NCBI RefSeq assembly: GCF_038630985.1
Contig: NZ_CP152049.1
Location: 2,499,501 to 2,563,500, forward strand
DNA length: 64,000 bases
Origin: Paenibacillus sp. FSL H8-0548
Lineage (GTDB): Bacteria > Bacillota > Bacilli > Paenibacillales > Paenibacillaceae
Direction: 5' to 3'
Part shown: positions 43,331-52,651 of the stretch, in pieces
Numbering within the stretch: position 1 is the stretch's first letter
How the letters are laid out: the number at the start of each line of letters is the position of its first letter
Program-made: the position numbers and the translations under genes
The notes under the pieces: model-generated
What the model was told of the DNA's origin: nothing
Seen by the model: the letters and a program-made list of their open reading frames with translations, nothing else
The model's database searches: none

Positions 43331-45742
43331 TCATTCCACCACGAGAATTCGTGGCGATGCTTTTTGAATGACTTTAGATGAAGCCCATGAGCCGGTCGCT
43401 GCTGACAAAACACTTATGCAGGCCATGAGGATAATACCGCCCCAGTTGAGAATGACTGGCAATTGAACAATACCGTAGCTTGAGAGAATGTTCTCTAAAA
43501 GGAGCGGGAGCAGATAAACTCCTGCAGCTATGCCGAGCAGGGCACCTAAGGCTGCTAGTGCGCTGATGCCTAGAACGATAGACAAACGGATTCGATTGGA
43601 GGTCATGCCTATCGATTTATAAATACCGTAAGTTTTGCTCTCCATTCGAATATTGATACGGCAGGTACTGTAAATAATGATGAAGGTCACAATAATAAAA
43701 AGCAGTCCCATCAGACTCATCGGGTAAATGAGTATGTTGGCGGCTTCCTTGAACACGGAATCGAGAAGAGTCTGCTGCGTTACGACTGAGGTTGACTCCT
43801 TGAATTGTTCATTCAAATCACTGACGACTGCATCTGCTTGTGACAAATCGTTCACGTTAATTAAGGCAACATCCATGTTATTGAAGTTAGGGCTAACTGT
43901 TTTTACCCCTTCGATGGTCATTCGAGCGGAATTGGACATATTCGAGATTGCCTGATAGATACCAGTAATGATCAGAAATTGTTTCTTGCCTTCGATATAC
44001 ACCTCGATAACATCGCCAAGATCTTTATTCAAGCTCTTCGCAACATTGACTCCGATAGCAATTTCATTCTTTTGGCGCGGGTTATGGCCCGTCAATGTCT
44101 CAAAACCAAGCTCATCATAACCTCCATCCAGTACGCTTAAATAGATGCTGAGAGTAGGAGTATTTTCATTCGACTTATTCAGTACAGGCTCTGAATTGAC
44201 GATAGCCGTCATATTGCCCTGCCACCCATAATTTTTAATGCGGGATTCGGAGGCTAATACTTGGTCGAATTCAGCTCGCGGAAACGTGGACTTATTGATA
44301 ACCATGGCTACGATATTGGCAGAATCATAGCCCCATTTTGCAGCAGTTTGCTGGATCCCAATAATGCTGCTTAGCACCACGTAGCCGAGCACTAGCACAG
44401 AGGAGGCCATCAGAGTCAATACAAGCATTAAAGCAGAGCCCTTTAGATTTTTGATTAAATTCCGCAAACCGATAACAGCGATGACGGGCAGATTGCCAAA
44501 GCCAATTTTGTTCGCTGCGGCTGAGTCCATCCTCGATTTTATTTTGTTGCTTTCCATCTCGGACATGCCGTATCGAATCGCTTGCACGGGCTGTACGGAA
44601 CGGGCTTTCTTGGCGTATAAGACGACGCACAGGAGAACGAGCACAAATAATAGCAACCCTACAAGTATAGCAGCGCCGGTTCCTTGTATATTGAGCTCAG
44701 AATGGCTCGTGCGAAGTGAAGATACAGATAGATTAATAATTACTTTGGACAGCATGGTGCTTAGCGCTAAGCCTGGAATAATCGCAATCGCTGACAGCAA
44801 ACCGTACTGTATGACATAAGTGCTAATGGTTCTATGAGAGGTCAACCCTAGTGACTTAAGGACGCCTATCGTTTTGTAATTGGCTAGAATAGCATCAGAA
44901 ATCGTAAATCCGATTGTGATTAAAGCGATAAGCATCATGACTAAACCAAGGAAAACCATAACAAAGCCTATAATTTGATTAATGATTAGATAGAAGGAGG
45001 CGATGCCTTCAAATTCCATTTTAGACTCTAGAAAAGGAGTTCCGAACTCACTTGTGAAGCGATCCCAATAACTGCTGTTATTTGAATAATCCTCAAAACG
45101 AAGCCCCATTAGATAGCTGTCTTTTCCTGCTATCACCGTGAGCTTGCTCTGATAATCGTCATTGCTCATCCATACTCGTGCTGTGTTTGTAAACGGAGCA
45201 CCGTAGGGAACATCTATCACGATAGCAGAAACCGTTAAGTCCAAAGGAGTTTTGCCGGTATTAAAAGCAATGGTATCGCCGACTTTAATATTATAGCCGT
45301 AAGCCATAGAGGTCGGAATCCATACCGTGCCCTTCTCTGGTTGCGCGCTATTCTCTCCTTCTGCAAAAACAAGCTTATCGACGTTTTTAGGAAGCTTCGG
45401 CGTATCCATCATGAATAAATATAGATTCGGAATATTTTGCTCATGATGGGTAATTCCCGATAAGGTACGATATCGCATGAGACTGGATACATCGACGCCT
45501 TTTTGTGATTCCCACCATTGGTGGACTTCTTCAGGATTATGAAGATCTTTCTCAAACGTCAGAATTTGATGAGAGCCATTGGTCTGGTTGTGCATGTCGG
45601 TGAACAGATTTCCAGTATTAGAAATGATAATGGTTGCAGTAGCGACAAGCAGCGTAGATAGCAGAATGAGCAGTGAAATAAAGAGGTTTTGTATTTTGTT
45701 TTTTTTGAGGTAAGACAAGCAAAGTGTCCAAACAGCAGTCAT
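43331..45742 (-). CDS. ABC transporter permease with two FtsX/MacB-type domains
   Basis: An 803-residue membrane protein. TM1 is at about 18-40, followed by a large extracytoplasmic domain. FtsX domain 1 with three helices lies at about 255-385 (SDAILANYKTIGVLKSLGLT). Another helix near 435 and a second extracytoplasmic domain lead to FtsX domain 2 at about 665-790 (ESKTYGIYKSIGMTSNRIRL). This two-domain layout occurs in exporters or mechano-transmitters of the MacB/LolC/SalY group. The gene is 5 bases after the ATPase gene. The kinase in the same operon has a long extracytoplasmic loop, unlike BceS partners, so a Bce-type bacitracin module is less likely. Substrate unknown. Confidence 0.86.
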   Translation of the reverse strand: MTAVWTLCLSYLKKNKIQNLFISLLILLSTLLVATATIIISNTGNLFTDMHNQTNGSHQILTFEKDLHNPEEVHQWWESQKGVDVSSLMRYRTLSGITHHEQNIPNLYLFMMDTPKLPKNVDKLVFAEGENSAQPEKGTVWIPTSMAYGYNIKVGDTIAFNTGKTPLDLTVSAIVIDVPYGAPFTNTARVWMSNDDYQSKLTVIAGKDSYLMGLRFEDYSNNSSYWDRFTSEFGTPFLESKMEFEGIASFYLIINQIIGFVMVFLGLVMMLIALITIGFTISDAILANYKTIGVLKSLGLTSHRTISTYVIQYGLLSAIAIIPGLALSTMLSKVIINLSVSSLRTSHSELNIQGTGAAILVGLLLFVLVLLCVVLYAKKARSVQPVQAIRYGMSEMESNKIKSRMDSAAANKIGFGNLPVIAVIGLRNLIKNLKGSALMLVLTLMASSVLVLGYVVLSSIIGIQQTAAKWGYDSANIVAMVINKSTFPRAEFDQVLASESRIKNYGWQGNMTAIVNSEPVLNKSNENTPTLSIYLSVLDGGYDELGFETLTGHNPRQKNEIAIGVNVAKSLNKDLGDVIEVYIEGKKQFLIITGIYQAISNMSNSARMTIEGVKTVSPNFNNMDVALINVNDLSQADAVVSDLNEQFKESTSVVTQQTLLDSVFKEAANILIYPMSLMGLLFIIVTFIIIYSTCRINIRMESKTYGIYKSIGMTSNRIRLSIVLGISALAALGALLGIAAGVYLLPLLLENILSSYGIVQLPVILNWGGIILMACISVLSAATGSWASSKVIQKASPRILVVE

Positions 45743-45747
45743 TATGA

Positions 45748-46506
45748 TTACTCCTTTCCTGAAACGAAAGAAAAGATCATGGACTCTCTGTCTTGGGTGC
45801 TTTTTTCGTCATATTTCTCGAATTCAAGAATGCCGCCGATCTTGCCATCTCTAATAAAGATTAGCCGGTCGGCTCTGCATGCGGCCTTAATGTCATGGGT
45901 AACCATGACGACTGACTGGCCTTGACGGTTCATTTTGGTCAGGATGTCTAGAACGGCTTTACCATGGTCGTAATTCAAGCTTCCGGTAGGCTCATCTGCA
46001 AAAATGATTTCAGGAGAATTAATTAATGCCCTGGCAATGGCGGCGCGCTGCTGCTGACCGCCCGAGGTTTGAGAGGGGAGGCGATTATTTTGGCCTTCAA
46101 TGCCCATAGCTTGAATGAGCTCATGTGCTTTGGCCTTTATTTTGTTTGTTTTGTTTCCGGCGATATAGGCGGGCAACGATACATTGTCCAGAATCGAAAG
46201 ATCGGGAACCAAGTTGATGCTTTGATAAATATAACCGATCTTTCTGGTGCGAAAATTGGAAAGCTCCTTCTCGTTATATTGGTCAATACGTTGATCGCGG
46301 AAATACACCTCACCAGCTGTAACATTATCGAGACCGCTTAATAGATAAAGCAAAGTAGATTTGCCCGATCCGGAATTTCCCATAATGACGGTGAAATCCC
46401 CTTCATGAATTTCCAAATCAAGATTTCGAATGGCATGATATTGTTCATTGCCGGTGTTATAGGTTTTGCAAAGATTTTTTGCTTGTATAATTGCTTTTTT
46501 AGCCAT
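45748..46506 (-). CDS. ABC transporter ATPase, MacB/LolD type
   Basis: A 252-residue ATPase. Walker A GNSGSGKST (43-51), Q-loop YIYQSINLVPDLSIL (about 90-105), signature TSGGQQQRAAIARAL (about 145-160), Walker B IIFADEPTGSLNYD and the switch His in MVTHD. The insert pattern and DEPTGSLN are usual for the MacB/LolD branch that pairs with FtsX-type permeases. The start has GGGAGTGATC upstream. It energises the permease encoded next. Confidence 0.92.
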   Translation of the reverse strand: MAKKAIIQAKNLCKTYNTGNEQYHAIRNLDLEIHEGDFTVIMGNSGSGKSTLLYLLSGLDNVTAGEVYFRDQRIDQYNEKELSNFRTRKIGYIYQSINLVPDLSILDNVSLPAYIAGNKTNKIKAKAHELIQAMGIEGQNNRLPSQTSGGQQQRAAIARALINSPEIIFADEPTGSLNYDHGKAVLDILTKMNRQGQSVVMVTHDIKAACRADRLIFIRDGKIGGILEFEKYDEKSTQDRESMIFSFVSGKE

Positions 46507-46601
46507 GTATGATCACTCCCGTTTTCTATGTAAGTCCTAGTATAATTCCTTGATCTTTAAAAAGGCTTATCAAGTTATTAATAAACTATTACAGTGAAAA
46601 C

Positions 46602-48038
46602 TCAACATAACGGAAGTGTGAATTGAAACGTAGTTCCTTGCCCCTCTTTGCTCTGAAAGGAGATGGAGCCGCCATGTGCCTCAATAATCGTCTTGCAAAT
46701 CGAAAGTCCAAGTCCAGTTCCCTTCTGCGATCCGGCTGTGCCAGTTGACTTCCCTTGCCCGCTGAAATACCGCTCAAATAGAAAAGGCATATCCTGAGGC
46801 TTTATGCCTCTGCCTGTATCCGCAATGGTGAATGTAAGCTGCGCGGAAGCCAGCTCTATGCCGATCCGGATGGTATCGCCAGGAGAGGTATGCTTTAATG
46901 CATTAGATACGAGATTCGTAATTACCTGCTCGATACGGACCGCATCAATCGGGATAAGCACATTGGGAATGTCATGGGACTCCATATAGGTCACTCCGTT
47001 TGTGCGCACATAATGGCCTATCGGTTTTAAAATATCCTGAAGGACATTCGAGCTATACTGCTCCGTAGGATCTACAGAAATTTGTCCCAGCTCCTGCAAG
47101 GCATGCACGAGCAGGTCTTCAACAAGTCTAGTCATTTTGTCCGTGTTACTGCGCATCACTTCCACATATTCCATCATCGTTTCGGTATCTGGACACACGC
47201 CCTCAAGTATCGCTTCAATGTAGGCATTTACAGTGGTAAGGGGTGTCTTAATCTCATGGGAGATGTTCGTTATCAGCTCCTTCTGAGCTTTCTCCTGATC
47301 GACTCTCTGCGTGCTTAAATGCATAATCTCCATTCTCATTTGGTCAAACATAGCATATAGGCCGCCCAGCTCATCCATTCGGGCATATTGGCTTTTCTCC
47401 TCGTAATTGCCCTTCAAAATCGCTTCTGAGTGATGCTTCAGCGTGATAATAGGCGAGATAAGATGATGCTTGATTTTTTTTCTGATCATAATGAGCAAAA
47501 CGGATAATAGTAGCGCTAAAAACACGGTGAGAGCAAAAGCAGCAAGAGGAGTATGATCCGATTTTTTGGCATAAATCATGTCTTTAGGCAGGTAAAATAG
47601 GGCATTTCCGACCTGATTTTGAGAGCCGTCGTCTATGACAGGAAAAGCGGTTTTGAAAAATTGATCCTCCTGCTGCGCATCATACAAATCATAGTGCAAA
47701 GACGTCTTGAGGTTCACTGGTGCCGATGGCATCGATTTGAAGGTGGTGAAAGCAACCGTGCCGTCCAACTCCACATAAATCAGGTCCATGCCGCTGCTGG
47801 CTGTCATCTTGTCCAAGGTCTCTTGCACATGATCATTCCTGATCTCCTCGCTATTATGCTCCAGATAGAGAAGAAAAGGGTTCACAGCCAATCGTGCCTG
47901 GTTAATCACGTATTTCTGACTAGACTCATTGTCATTATTCCAACTATATAGAAGCATGCCAGCGCTGCTTAGTGTTATGAAGACAAGCATAAGTGCAGCT
48001 GCTGTTAACCAATTTTTTAACCAAGAGCTCAAAGACAT
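46602..48038 (-). CDS. Sensor histidine kinase (HisKA type)
   Basis: A 478-residue kinase. TM1 at about 10-32, extracytoplasmic sensor of about 130 residues, TM2 at about 165-188, HAMP (about 190-245), HisKA with phospho-acceptor H261 in NISHEIKTPLTTVNAYIEAI, and HATPase with VTNLVSNALKHTSPGD, DTGRGI and GTGLGLSI. It starts 21 bases after the regulator gene. It probably controls the ABC transporter encoded downstream in response to an envelope signal. Confidence 0.93.
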   Translation of the reverse strand: MSLSSWLKNWLTAAALMLVFITLSSAGMLLYSWNNDNESSQKYVINQARLAVNPFLLYLEHNSEEIRNDHVQETLDKMTASSGMDLIYVELDGTVAFTTFKSMPSAPVNLKTSLHYDLYDAQQEDQFFKTAFPVIDDGSQNQVGNALFYLPKDMIYAKKSDHTPLAAFALTVFLALLLSVLLIMIRKKIKHHLISPIITLKHHSEAILKGNYEEKSQYARMDELGGLYAMFDQMRMEIMHLSTQRVDQEKAQKELITNISHEIKTPLTTVNAYIEAILEGVCPDTETMMEYVEVMRSNTDKMTRLVEDLLVHALQELGQISVDPTEQYSSNVLQDILKPIGHYVRTNGVTYMESHDIPNVLIPIDAVRIEQVITNLVSNALKHTSPGDTIRIGIELASAQLTFTIADTGRGIKPQDMPFLFERYFSGQGKSTGTAGSQKGTGLGLSICKTIIEAHGGSISFQSKEGQGTTFQFTLPLC

Positions 48039-48059
48039 ATGTCATCTCCAATCGCACGC

Positions 48060-48764
48060 TTAGTCTAGACTGAATTTATATCCTACGCCCCATACCGTCT
48101 TTAAATAATTAGGATTGGAGGGGGCTTTCTCGATTTTCTCACGCAATCTCCGGACATAAACCGTTACTGAATTCTCATCGCCGTAATTGTCATATCCCCA
48201 GACTGCATCAAGTAATTGAGCTTTGGAAAACACCTGATTTTTATGCTTGGCAAGATAATAAAGAAGCTCAAACTCTTTTGCTGAGAGGGAAACCTCTGAA
48301 CCGTTTACCGTCACTTTATATGCTTTTTTATCGATTACGAGGTTTCCTAGACGTAAGAAGTCAGAATCCTGCGGGGCAGCGACCATGGTTTCATAACGAC
48401 GGAAGTGGGCATTAATTCGTGCTAGCAATTCAGTTAAGGAGAAAGGTTTTGTCATATAGTCATCCGCACCGAAGCCAAGGCCAAGTACCTTATCGGTATC
48501 ACTGCCTCTTGCGCTCAAAATAAGGATAGGCACGTTGCTTTTCTCACGAATTTCTCTACAAAGATCTATTCCGTCCACATCCGGAAGCATAATATCAAGA
48601 ATAATATAATCGGGCTGGACAAGCTCCAGCATATACAAACCGTCTTTCCCATTCCCTGCGACCGCAGCCTCGTACCTGTTTTTAGCCAAATAGTCCCGCA
48701 AAATTCGGGAAATATCCTTCTCGTCTTCTATGATAAGAATTTTCTTTTGTTGTTTCATTATCAT
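48060..48764 (-). CDS. Response regulator, OmpR/PhoB family
   Basis: A 234-residue regulator: receiver (about 6-120) with EDE acidic pocket, phospho-acceptor D57 in YIILDIMLPDVDG and lysine in DDYMTKPFSL, then a winged-helix DNA-binding domain (about 135-232; SLSAKEFELLYYLAKHKNQV and SVTVYVRRLREKIE). First gene of the minus-strand operon with the kinase, ATPase and permease. Two adjacent ATGs (48764 and 48758) are possible starts. Confidence 0.93.
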   Translation of the reverse strand: MIMKQQKKILIIEDEKDISRILRDYLAKNRYEAAVAGNGKDGLYMLELVQPDYIILDIMLPDVDGIDLCREIREKSNVPILILSARGSDTDKVLGLGFGADDYMTKPFSLTELLARINAHFRRYETMVAAPQDSDFLRLGNLVIDKKAYKVTVNGSEVSLSAKEFELLYYLAKHKNQVFSKAQLLDAVWGYDNYGDENSVTVYVRRLREKIEKAPSNPNYLKTVWGVGYKFSLD

Positions 48765-49058
48765 TCACCATCTTCAATGTTAGTTTCTAATCGAATTTAC
48801 AATATCGCACACCATGTAAGAAACCTCGGGAAGCACTTCTATACATGCGTATTGGGAAGTATTTAGGTCCAGATACACCTGTTGAATTTCTTAATTATTC
48901 TACTTCATATGCTTTTTTTTTAATAGAGTCGGCACTTCGATAGCGACTATGGATTTCATTTTATTATCCAGATGTTTCATTTTTATTATATTTATTTTGT
49001 GAATTAATTTTAATAGATAATAGGAAATACTAGTAATTTACCAATGGGAAGTGAGTGA

Positions 49059-49238
49059 AGGCTGAATGGAGTGTGCTTTTGTTTTTCCGGGGGAATCCTC
49101 GCAGCGGTTGAAGAGATAGCGGGTTTTCTAAAGGGCTGCAGCATAACTCCTATCGTTGTTCAAGAGGATGAGCTGATGAAATCATTTGTCCAGAGCTTGA
49201 GGGATCGGAATACGAACCAAAGGAAGTATAAAAATTGA
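49059..49238 (+). pseudogene. Possible coding remnant, unidentified
   Basis: An open frame of 59 codons with protein-like composition but no start codon with a ribosome site. The readable part contains GGILAAVEEIAGFLKGC and ITPIVVQEDELMKSFVQSLR and ends in TGA before a strong terminator. It may be the 3' end of a decayed gene; I do not recognise the family. The rest of the 48765-49304 spacer is AT-rich and shows nothing else distinctive. Confidence 0.35.
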
Positions 49239-49283
49239 AAAAAAGCGGCCGTATGCCAGAGCATTCTGGAACGGTCGCTTTTT
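49238..49283. terminator. Bidirectional terminator
   Basis: AAAAAAAGCGGCCGT pairs with ACGGTCGCTTTTT (one G-U pair) and inner CCAGA with TCTGG around GCAT. Runs of A and T on both flanks serve both strands: the remnant on the plus strand and the 62-residue gene on the minus strand. Confidence 0.85.
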
Positions 49284-49304
49284 GTTCTGGAGCCAGATAT
49301 TCAA

Positions 49305-49493
49305 TTAAAGAACTTCATCAAAGGATCGTTTTTTTACGATATTCATAACATAAATTCCTAAATCATCATAACTCATTGTATTGAGTTTCTCTTTGAATGC
49401 CTCCGGAATAGTTTCTTTTTCAAAAATACCTTTGATAATATCGATTACCAATTCTACTCTAGCCTGATGCCGATCCGTAGTATCTATACTCAT
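49305..49493 (-). CDS. Small hypothetical protein
   Basis: A 62-residue soluble, charged, mainly helical protein (MSIDTTDRHQARVELVIDII at the start, VKKRSFDEVL at the end). The CDS is preceded by an AGGAGAAC ribosome site about 6 bases before the ATG and followed by a good terminator, so it is likely a real gene. I do not recognise a family; no signal peptide or membrane segment. Its neighbour upstream on the same strand is a cell-wall hydrolase gene, 48 bases away. Confidence 0.6.
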   Translation of the reverse strand: MSIDTTDRHQARVELVIDIIKGIFEKETIPEAFKEKLNTMSYDDLGIYVMNIVKKRSFDEVL

Positions 49494-49541
49494 TCCTATG
49501 TTCTCCTGTTCTAGATAAATGTCCTTCTCTGTTGGCTATGC

Positions 49542-50180
49542 CTATAGTGTAAATAGATGATTTCCGATTTTCTCAGTGGCTGTACGGGTCTTGAACCAAG
49601 CCGATTTGGAGATAACCGGATTGAAGTAGAACAACGCATTGCCGGTTGGGTCCGTCCCTTTTACAGCAGCTTTTGCTGCCTTGAACGCCGTTTGATTCGG
49701 AATAAGCCAGTACTGACCGTCTTTTACGGCTGAGAAAGCATTTGGCTCCATAATAACTTCCTTTACTGTATTCGGAAACTTTGAAGACTGGAGTCGATTC
49801 ATTACGACCGCACCGACCGCCACTTGACCTTTATAATCTTCCCCCCTGGCCTCGGCATAAATGACACGCGCAAGCATGGAAAGCTCCTTTTTGTTGACCG
49901 ACAATTTTTTGAGCTTCGCCCATGTTTTCGGACCTACAACGCCGTCACTCTGGAGCCCGTTATTTTTTTGAAAACGTTGAACCGCGCTAAGAGTGGCCTT
50001 GCCAAAATTTTTATCTATGGGCAAATGGTAATAACCGATCGTCTGAAGCCGGAACTGCAGATCCGGAATGTCCTGTCCCTCGCTGCCGAATTTCAAGATA
50101 GGAGAAGCATCTGCTTTGTGATTTGCTGCTGTAGCGGTAACCAATATGAGTAGAGCGAATAGAGCCAAAAATCTGTACAT
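49542..50180 (-). CDS. Cell-wall hydrolase, SleB-like (spore cortex lytic enzyme family)
   Basis: A 212-residue exported protein: signal peptide 1-25 (ALFALLILVTATAANHKADA), peptidoglycan-binding domain 1 at about 32-94 (FGKATLSAVQRFQKNNGLQS), and Hydrolase_2/SleB domain at about 100-212 with the catalytic Glu in VIYAEARGEDYKGQVAVGAV. It would cleave muramic-lactam-containing cortex peptidoglycan during spore germination, or act as a general wall hydrolase. It is shorter than Bacillus subtilis SleB (about 300) because the linker is short. Its presence supports a spore former. Confidence 0.88.
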   Translation of the reverse strand: MYRFLALFALLILVTATAANHKADASPILKFGSEGQDIPDLQFRLQTIGYYHLPIDKNFGKATLSAVQRFQKNNGLQSDGVVGPKTWAKLKKLSVNKKELSMLARVIYAEARGEDYKGQVAVGAVVMNRLQSSKFPNTVKEVIMEPNAFSAVKDGQYWLIPNQTAFKAAKAAVKGTDPTGNALFYFNPVISKSAWFKTRTATEKIGNHLFTL

Positions 50181-50323
50181 GATGATTAAATCCCTCCGTA
50201 TGCGAATAATAGCTAAGCTGTCATAGGGCTTAGAGCGTTTATTCTAGCATGCATGAATAGGATAATCTTGTTAAGAATTTCTCATCTACATTCCCCCTGA
50301 AAAAAAGGAAAGGTATCGAAGCA

Positions 50324-50340
50324 TTATATAAGTTGAACTA
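50324..50340 (+). repeat. Solitary end of repeat family B
   Basis: TTATATAAGTTGAACTA equals the terminal inverted repeat of the elements at 52919 and 53644, without the rest of the element. It lies in the 50181-50495 spacer, which otherwise holds no recognisable feature apart from the ribosome site of the exporter gene. Confidence 0.5.
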
Positions 50341-50495
50341 ACCGATGGAGTACAGTGTAGGATGAATAATATAGGAAAGTTGCTTAAAAGGATTAAGTTA
50401 CTATTGGGTTTATCTCTATATTGGTCTATAATGAAGCAAGTTTATACGATAACTACGATTCATCACTTTGGAAAAGTTTAGGAGAAGATCAAACG

Positions 50496-51728
50496 ATGTC
50501 TGCAGCAAAAAATTATGATCGGCTAAGATTAGTATTGCTATTAGGTGCCTTTTCAGCTCTTGGTCCACTTACGATTGACATGTATTTGCCGTCATTTCCA
50601 CAAATTACAGCTGATTTTGGGACCAAGGCGTCTCTTGTTCAGCTCAGTTTGACCGCATGCCTCATTGGCTTAGGGTTGGGCCAAATTATTATGGGACCAT
50701 TAAGTGACGTTCACGGGAGACGCAAGCCAATAATTATTTCACTTATTCTCTATTTGGTTGCTTCGTTAGTCTGTGCGATCTCCCCAAATATTTATTGGTT
50801 TATAGCTGCACGTTTTGTTCAGGGTTTTGCTGCCTCTGCGGGAATTGTTATCTCCAGAGCAATTGTACGCGATGTATATAGCGGAACAGAATTAACGAAG
50901 TTTTTCTCCATGCTCATGCTTGTAAATAATCTGTTCCCTATGATTGCGCCTTTGGCTGGCAGTGGTGTGATCTCCTTTACCACTTGGGTAGGCGTGTTTA
51001 TTGTACTTGGCATTGTTGGTTTACTACTCGTTATTTTGGCAACGATGAACTTAAAAGAGACCTTGCCTGTAGAAAATCGGGTATCCAGTAACTTCGGCGA
51101 GCTAGTAGGCGGTATTAAAGCGTTACTTAAAGATCGGCAGTTTATCGGTTATGCGCTTGCACAAGGCATTATGATTGGGGGCGTATTCGCCTACGTATCG
51201 GGGACTCCATTTGTTTATCAAAATATTTACGGCGCTTCTCCACAAATGTTCGCGCTGTTGTTCGCATCCAATGGAATAAGCTTAATTATTGGTTCACAGG
51301 TCGTGGGACGGTTCAGCAGAACGTTTTCGGAACGCAAATTTGTTATTCTTGGTTTGCTGATGGCTTGTACGTCCAGTTTGGCAGCCTTGCTCGTTATTTT
51401 ATTGCACGGTCCTTTACTGGCATTAGTTATTCCGTTGTTCTTCTTCGTGGCGTCAATCGGTATGACGGCCACAGCTTCTTTTGTGCTGGCGATGGGCTCG
51501 CAAGGTCAAAGGGCTGGAAGTGCAGCTGCCCTGCTTGGCTTGTTGCCTTTTTTGATTGGAGCAATTACTTCACCATTAGTCGGAGTTGCAGGAGAAAATT
51601 CAGCGGTTCCGATGGGGATTATTATCTTGTCGACCAGTCTGCTAGCTCTTATCGCTTTCTTCGGACTCGCACACAAGCCGCAAATAAAGCTTACTAATAA
51701 TCATATTTCATCAAAGGTTTCGCAATAA
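50496..51728 (+). CDS. Multidrug MFS exporter, Bcr/CflA family
   Basis: A 410-residue transporter with 12 membrane helices. TM1 contains the acidic residue of LTIDMYLPSFP, characteristic of Bcr/CflA proton-drug antiporters; the loop 2-3 motif is GPLSDVHGRRKP, and motif C-like AASAGIVISRAIVRD follows. The start is ATG 50496 with TAGGAGAAG 8 bases before; the longer frame from 50421 has no ribosome site. It probably exports drugs such as bicyclomycin or chloramphenicol analogues; substrate range cannot be read from the sequence. Confidence 0.9.
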   Translation: MSAAKNYDRLRLVLLLGAFSALGPLTIDMYLPSFPQITADFGTKASLVQLSLTACLIGLGLGQIIMGPLSDVHGRRKPIIISLILYLVASLVCAISPNIYWFIAARFVQGFAASAGIVISRAIVRDVYSGTELTKFFSMLMLVNNLFPMIAPLAGSGVISFTTWVGVFIVLGIVGLLLVILATMNLKETLPVENRVSSNFGELVGGIKALLKDRQFIGYALAQGIMIGGVFAYVSGTPFVYQNIYGASPQMFALLFASNGISLIIGSQVVGRFSRTFSERKFVILGLLMACTSSLAALLVILLHGPLLALVIPLFFFVASIGMTATASFVLAMGSQGQRAGSAAALLGLLPFLIGAITSPLVGVAGENSAVPMGIIILSTSLLALIAFFGLAHKPQIKLTNNHISSKVSQ

Positions 51729-51800
51729 CAGCCCTGGTTTTCAATCAATAATGGAGTGATATGCTTGATGAAATCCATCAAAATAAGGAAGTGTTAAACA

Positions 51801-52508
51801 ATGAATTTTGAAATGGTTATGCAGGAGCTTGAAGCTCTCGGCAAGGAACGAACCAAGAAAATATACGTATCCAATGGGGCGCACGAACCGCTTTTTGGGG
51901 TGGCTACCGGCGAAATGAAGCCCATCGCCAAGAAAATTAAAAACAATCAACCTTTGGCTGAGCAGCTTTACTCTTCGGGGAATTATGACGCCATGTACTT
52001 TGCTGGCGTCATTGCAGACCCTAAAGCAATGACTGAAGCTGATTTTGAGCGATGGATAGATGCGGCTTACTTTTATATGCTATCCGATTATGTGGTGGCA
52101 GTAACCTTGTCAGAAACAGATATTGCACAAGAGGTTGCTGATAAATGGATTGCAAGCGGCGAAGAGCTGAAAATGTCAGCGGGCTGGAGTTGTTACTGCT
52201 GGCTTTTGGGTAATCGACCGGATAGAGAATTTTCCGAAAGCAAACTTGCTAATATGCTTGAAATTTTGCGGAATACGATTCACGATTCTCCAAAACGAAC
52301 TAAATCCGCTATGAATAATTTTATTTACACAGTAGGGGTATCCTATTTGCCGCTCCATAGTGAGGCGGTCGAGACAGCAAAGGCGGTAGGCCCAGTAGAA
52401 ATCAAACGGGACAAGACAAAAAGCAAGTTTCTACTCGCTTCCGACGATATTCAGAAGGCAGTAGATAAACAGAGACTTGGTTTCAAACGCAAGCATGTAA
52501 GGTGTTAG
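51801..52508 (+). CDS. DNA alkylation repair protein, AlkD-like (HEAT repeats)
   Basis: A 235-residue all-helical protein of the AlkC/AlkD family, which excises N3- and N7-alkylated purines without flipping the base. It begins with FEMVMQELEALGKERTKKIY and GVATGEMKPIAKKIKNNQPL, the typical first HEAT-like repeats, and has MLSDYVVAVTLSETD and MSAGWSCYCWLL in the middle. The C-terminus is basic (GFKRKHVRC). The ribosome site AAGGAAG is 9 bases before the ATG. Single gene followed by a terminator. Confidence 0.88.
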   Translation: MNFEMVMQELEALGKERTKKIYVSNGAHEPLFGVATGEMKPIAKKIKNNQPLAEQLYSSGNYDAMYFAGVIADPKAMTEADFERWIDAAYFYMLSDYVVAVTLSETDIAQEVADKWIASGEELKMSAGWSCYCWLLGNRPDREFSESKLANMLEILRNTIHDSPKRTKSAMNNFIYTVGVSYLPLHSEAVETAKAVGPVEIKRDKTKSKFLLASDDIQKAVDKQRLGFKRKHVRC

Positions 52509-52611
52509 ACGATGGATAAGCCACAAAATATGAAGCTTTAGCTTAAAGTTAATATAATGAAGTGATGACGGATCATTATTAATAATATCTGAATAAGCTC
52601 TTCCATAGATT

Positions 52612-52650
52612 TAAAGGCCACGTTTTTGTTGCGTGGCCTTTATTTTTTTT
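52612..52650 (+). terminator. Terminator downstream of the AlkD-like gene
   Basis: AAAGGCCACG pairs perfectly with CGTGGCCTTT around a 9-base loop and is followed by an eight-T run. Repeat A copy 3 starts directly after the T-tract. Confidence 0.85.
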
Positions 52651-52651
52651 G

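Noticed and set aside
43331..48764. Bacitracin-type Bce resistance module
   Set aside because: The kinase has a long extracytoplasmic sensor and the permease has MacB-like two-domain layout, unlike BceS/BceB.
50421..50495. Upstream start for the MFS exporter
   Set aside because: The extra 25 residues are polar and precede a strong ribosome site that fits ATG 50496; related exporters begin close to TM1.
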